DNA of 64,000 bases from JABDIY01 sp963751955 (GTDB lineage: Bacteria; Actinomycetota; Acidimicrobiia; Acidimicrobiales; SZUA-35). The stretch covers positions 62,001 through 126,000 of the forward strand of contig CAVVWM010000003.1 of assembly GCA_963751955.1 (NCBI GenBank), read 5' to 3'. A program made the position numbers and the translations under genes. Below are positions 61,722-64,000 of the stretch, piece after piece (position 1 is the stretch's first letter; each line of letters begins with the position of its first letter). A model generated the notes under the pieces. The model was not told the origin of the DNA and ran no database searches. It saw nothing but the letters and a program-made list of their open reading frames with translations.

Positions 61722-63257
61722 TTACTTTGGGCTCAGGGCGCTGAGCAGCGGAGCATTCGGGTAGATCGCCAATGCCTCCACGAACGGAACCTGTAACTCC
61801 TTGAGGTCTTCATTGAGCCCCACAGAGTCGCCGTTCACGATGTACGCGAAGACCAGTTGAACATCATCCTCCCGAGCGCTCTCGACGATTCCTGACAGAG
61901 CGGTGACCCCGTTCAACGTTCCTGTCTTGGCAAAGACGTTTCCCTCGGCCGGGGTTCCCTCATGTTTGGTCGCCAGACTGCCTCGCTCTCCCCCGATCGA
62001 AAAGCTCTCAACCAAATCGCTGTCAGTGCCGGCTCGTTCGATGATCTCAGCTAAGACTCCGCACGTCAGCCGGTTTGTTTCGGCAAGGCCGGACCCATCG
62101 TCGATCGTTACCCCGGTGAGATCGATCCGTTGGAGCTCGAGGATCGATCGGATCTCTGCGACACCGGCTGGTATCGAACCGATTCCCCGTTCGTTGCGTC
62201 CCAGATACTTGACCAGACTCTCGGCTCCGTAGTTGTTCGAGTACGAATTGATGTGAGTCACGATTTCCGACAGCGGGGGCGAGACCAGCCGGGCCATCAC
62301 GGTCGCCTGAGTCGGGGCTGGCGACACTTCAGGAATGCCGGCCACCAGAACTCCTCGATCTGCGAGAAGTGATCGAAAGACTTGTACTGCGTTGAGAGCG
62401 GGGTCAGGAGCGGCCGTCCTCCCCCTGAAACTTCCTGCGAACTCCTCGGGCCAGTCCGCAAACCCCTCGTTGACCGAAAGGGCTGACAGCGGACCCGACT
62501 GGTGCGAAACGATGAGTCGCTCGGCCCACGGTCCGTAGCGCTCGGAATCGAAGAATGACTCGTCACCGACAATATTGCCGGTTATCTCGACCACCCCGGT
62601 CGCCGCAAAAGAGTCTGCGAGGTCCTCGAGTCGAGAAAACGTACGCCCAGCCTGTTCGTCGCCGTACTGAGACCGCCAGGTCTGGGTGGAGAGAAAGGGG
62701 TCGCCGCCTCCGATGAGGTAAACGTCACCAGCGATCACCCCGTTCTCCACCGGAGCAGTTGCTGCAACGTGGGTTTCAAAAGTGTGGAGTGGTCCGTATT
62801 GACTCAGGGCCGCATAGGTTGTGAGAATTTTCTGGTTGCTGGCCGGCACGAGCGACAACAAGGCGTTCGTGGAATTCAGGAGCCGATCATCCTCGGTGAC
62901 GATGAGACACGCGGCACTACCTGAGCCCAGCATGATCTTGTCGAGCTCAGGCTGGAGGGCCGCATCAGCCAATGGCTGTTGAAGCGTCTCAGGAACGCGA
63001 CGCGCTGACAGGATCGGTGTCTCGAGTGAGGAGCGATAGACGATCGCCGGACGCACGCCTTGGTCGATGGAGACGTTCTGGCTGTACCGCCACGAAAATA
63101 CTGAAAGCAGGCCCAGGAAGACCATGGGTAGGACCCCACGCCAGGGGACTTGCTGCAGGATAGAAGGCGGCGGCTGAGTAACACGTCGCTCGGACCGGCG
63201 GGCCGACGCGTCAGGAGATCCCGTTCGACGTTCGCTTCCATCGCGGCGCTCCTCCAT
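61722..63257 (-). CDS. dacB: D-alanyl-D-alanine carboxypeptidase/endopeptidase (PBP4, S13)
   Basis: 511 aa from ATG 63257; a TTG-started frame reaches 63311, but TAACCT lies eight bases before this ATG. A cytoplasmic basic segment and one membrane helix (about 35-55, GVLPMVFLGLLSVFSW) anchor the enzyme. Serine-acylase motifs: SNQK (about 139), SYSNN (about 337) and KTG (about 440). An insert separates SxxK from SxN, as in class C PBPs. It trims peptidoglycan peptides outside the membrane. Confidence 0.92.
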   Translation of the reverse strand: MEERRDGSERRTGSPDASARRSERRVTQPPPSILQQVPWRGVLPMVFLGLLSVFSWRYSQNVSIDQGVRPAIVYRSSLETPILSARRVPETLQQPLADAALQPELDKIMLGSGSAACLIVTEDDRLLNSTNALLSLVPASNQKILTTYAALSQYGPLHTFETHVAATAPVENGVIAGDVYLIGGGDPFLSTQTWRSQYGDEQAGRTFSRLEDLADSFAATGVVEITGNIVGDESFFDSERYGPWAERLIVSHQSGPLSALSVNEGFADWPEEFAGSFRGRTAAPDPALNAVQVFRSLLADRGVLVAGIPEVSPAPTQATVMARLVSPPLSEIVTHINSYSNNYGAESLVKYLGRNERGIGSIPAGVAEIRSILELQRIDLTGVTIDDGSGLAETNRLTCGVLAEIIERAGTDSDLVESFSIGGERGSLATKHEGTPAEGNVFAKTGTLNGVTALSGIVESAREDDVQLVFAYIVNGDSVGLNEDLKELQVPFVEALAIYPNAPLLSALSPK

Positions 63258-63265
63258 CGATTGCG

Positions 63266-63271
63266 AGGTTA
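63266..63271 (-). promoter_or_regulatory. -10 box TAACCT upstream of dacB
   Basis: TAACCT, eight bases, ATG 63257. Same hexamer as upstream of ku. Confidence 0.4.
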
Positions 63272-63346
63272 GTTGAGGCTCAGCTATCGGTTGGGTCCAC
63301 CAATCGGACAAATCCCGTAGTCGTAAATTGGACCCAACATCGCGGA

Positions 63347-63523
63347 ATGGCCGCTGCGATGGATCTGAACGCCGTGAGCGACGTGGTGAACACCGCCTGG
63401 GGCCAGGAACTCGTAGACGAACTCGGCGAGTACATCACGATTCTTTGCCTCTCCCCCGCACTCGATCCGGACTGGGACACTTATCTCCGAACACGCTTGA
63501 GGGTGGCTGCCAGGTGGTGTTGA
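63347..63523 (+). CDS. possible small protein antisense to nitrobindin end
   Basis: 58 aa: MAAAMDLNAVSDVVNTAWGQ..., balanced acidic and aromatic composition, with no helix hydrophobic enough for a membrane. Its last 43 bases overlap the 3' end of the opposing nitrobindin gene. TAAATT at 63324-63329 could be its -10. Unknown family; coding is plausible but unproven. Confidence 0.35.
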   Translation: MAAAMDLNAVSDVVNTAWGQELVDELGEYITILCLSPALDPDWDTYLRTRLRVAARWC

Positions 63524-63957
63524 TGGGGTTGACCCACCGCTCCCATTTCGACCCGATAGGTCATCGTGTCCGCATCGACCACAATCGATCGGCTCACCGA
63601 GACGACCTCTTTGGCGGTGCGTGATGTGCCGACCAGGGTCGAATTGAGCGTCAGCGTCTGGCCTTGAATCGTTCCCTCCTGAACCTCAACAATTCCCGAT
63701 GGCTGGGCGATAACCAGTTCTACACGGCCGACGCCAGCGGGTCGAAAATATCCGATCTCGACGTGCAATGGAAGGTTGGTCTGGGCATCGCGCGTGCGCT
63801 GGCCGTAGGCGAGGAACGGCTTGCCCACGTGCTCAAAGGTCACTTCTTCAACGTAGGAAAACGACGTGATGGTGGGGTACTCCCCTGCACCCCCTCCCTT
63901 CCACGTGCCAACCAGGAACGCCAATGGTCGAAGGTCGGGATGCAGATCCGAGGTCAC
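63481..63957 (-). CDS. nitrobindin-family heme-binding protein (FABP-like)
   Basis: 158 aa, usual length. LAFLVGTWKGGGAGEYPTI carries the GTWxGxG signature, and VGQPHQHHLAATLKR near the end contains the proximal heme histidine. Ten-stranded beta-barrel known to bind ferric heme and, in relatives, to scavenge NO or isomerise peroxynitrite. Cytosolic. GTG start six bases after TAGGCT. Confidence 0.93.
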   Translation of the reverse strand: MTSDLHPDLRPLAFLVGTWKGGGAGEYPTITSFSYVEEVTFEHVGKPFLAYGQRTRDAQTNLPLHVEIGYFRPAGVGRVELVIAQPSGIVEVQEGTIQGQTLTLNSTLVGTSRTAKEVVSVSRSIVVDADTMTYRVEMGAVGQPHQHHLAATLKRVRR

Positions 63958-63963
63958 GGCACC

Positions 63964-63969
63964 AGCCTA
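63964..63969 (-). promoter_or_regulatory. -10 box TAGGCT, leaderless
   Basis: TAGGCT, ggtgcc, GTG 63957 on the minus strand. Confidence 0.5.
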
Positions 63970-64000
63970 GGAAACGACTCAACCGATTTGGCAGAGCAGC

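Noticed and set aside
1..64000. CRISPR arrays, insertion sequences, integrases or attachment sites
   Set aside because: None seen: no regularly spaced repeats, no transposase or recombinase motifs, no terminal inverted repeats around the duplicated block.

Overview
The window is GC-rich chromosomal DNA. Genes are tightly packed with many 4-base start/stop overlaps, GTG and TTG starts are common, and a -10 box often sits 5-8 bases before the start codon. The gene content suggests an actinobacterium: a methylmalonyl-CoA mutase/MeaB pair, Ku with a LigD-type polymerase, a TrmI-type tRNA methyltransferase, nitrobindin and a LytR_C protein. The wall amidase at 41783-44446 carries Gly-Tyr-Val-Val / Phe-Gly repeats of a kind familiar from Acidimicrobiia, so that class is my best guess. 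This is inference from content, not a database match. I see no rRNA, tRNA, CRISPR array, insertion sequence or phage.

Layout. 1-2271: end of methylmalonyl-CoA mutase and an unusual MeaB GTPase fused to a VOC (glyoxalase-fold) domain. 2291-53.8 kb: a very large cell-surface glycan locus, interrupted by a few unrelated genes (HNH nuclease, rhodanese-ThiF protein, sirtuin, SMP-30 lactonase, leucyl aminopeptidase). It contains an undecaprenyl-phosphate sugar-1-phosphate transferase (50794-52194), dTDP-glucose synthesis (rfbB, rfbA), about a dozen GT-A and GT-B glycosyltransferases, many SAM methyltransferases, a sulfotransferase, a sulfatase-fold membrane protein, three multi-pass GT-C/DUF2142-like proteins, two flippase-like LPG_synthase_TM proteins and a Wzm/Wzt export ABC transporter. 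Two secreted proteins with DUF4214-type tails (a SpoIID-like protein and a PGRP amidase) lie inside it. 53.8-64 kb: a secreted repeat protein, Ku/LigD-Pol, a LytR_C protein, then a leftward housekeeping group (TrmI, a Lys/Ala/Arg-rich protein, small membrane proteins, Lon-N domain protein, DacB-type carboxypeptidase, nitrobindin).

How the genes may work together: the sugar-phosphate transferase loads the first sugar on undecaprenyl phosphate, the glycosyltransferases build a dTDP-sugar-containing glycan, methyl- and sulfotransferases decorate it, and Wzm/Wzt exports it. Two paralogous cassettes (7053-11812 and 28106-35505) each combine a polyprenyl-phosphate-type GT2, an LPG_synthase_TM protein, a GT-B enzyme and a methyltransferase. 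They look like a second, lipid-linked-sugar branch.

Three features stand out. (1) A degraded copy of the 3.5-5.1 kb block (AI-2E transporter, small protein, glycosyltransferase start) lies at 12.4-13.1 kb beside a broken methyltransferase. (2) Seven single-base shifts, most of them at short homopolymers, split six otherwise intact genes; I annotate these as single genes because the second frame restores the family and mostly ends exactly at the next gene. (3) At least fifteen genes have a TANNNT box 5-8 bases before the start, which implies widespread leaderless transcription.
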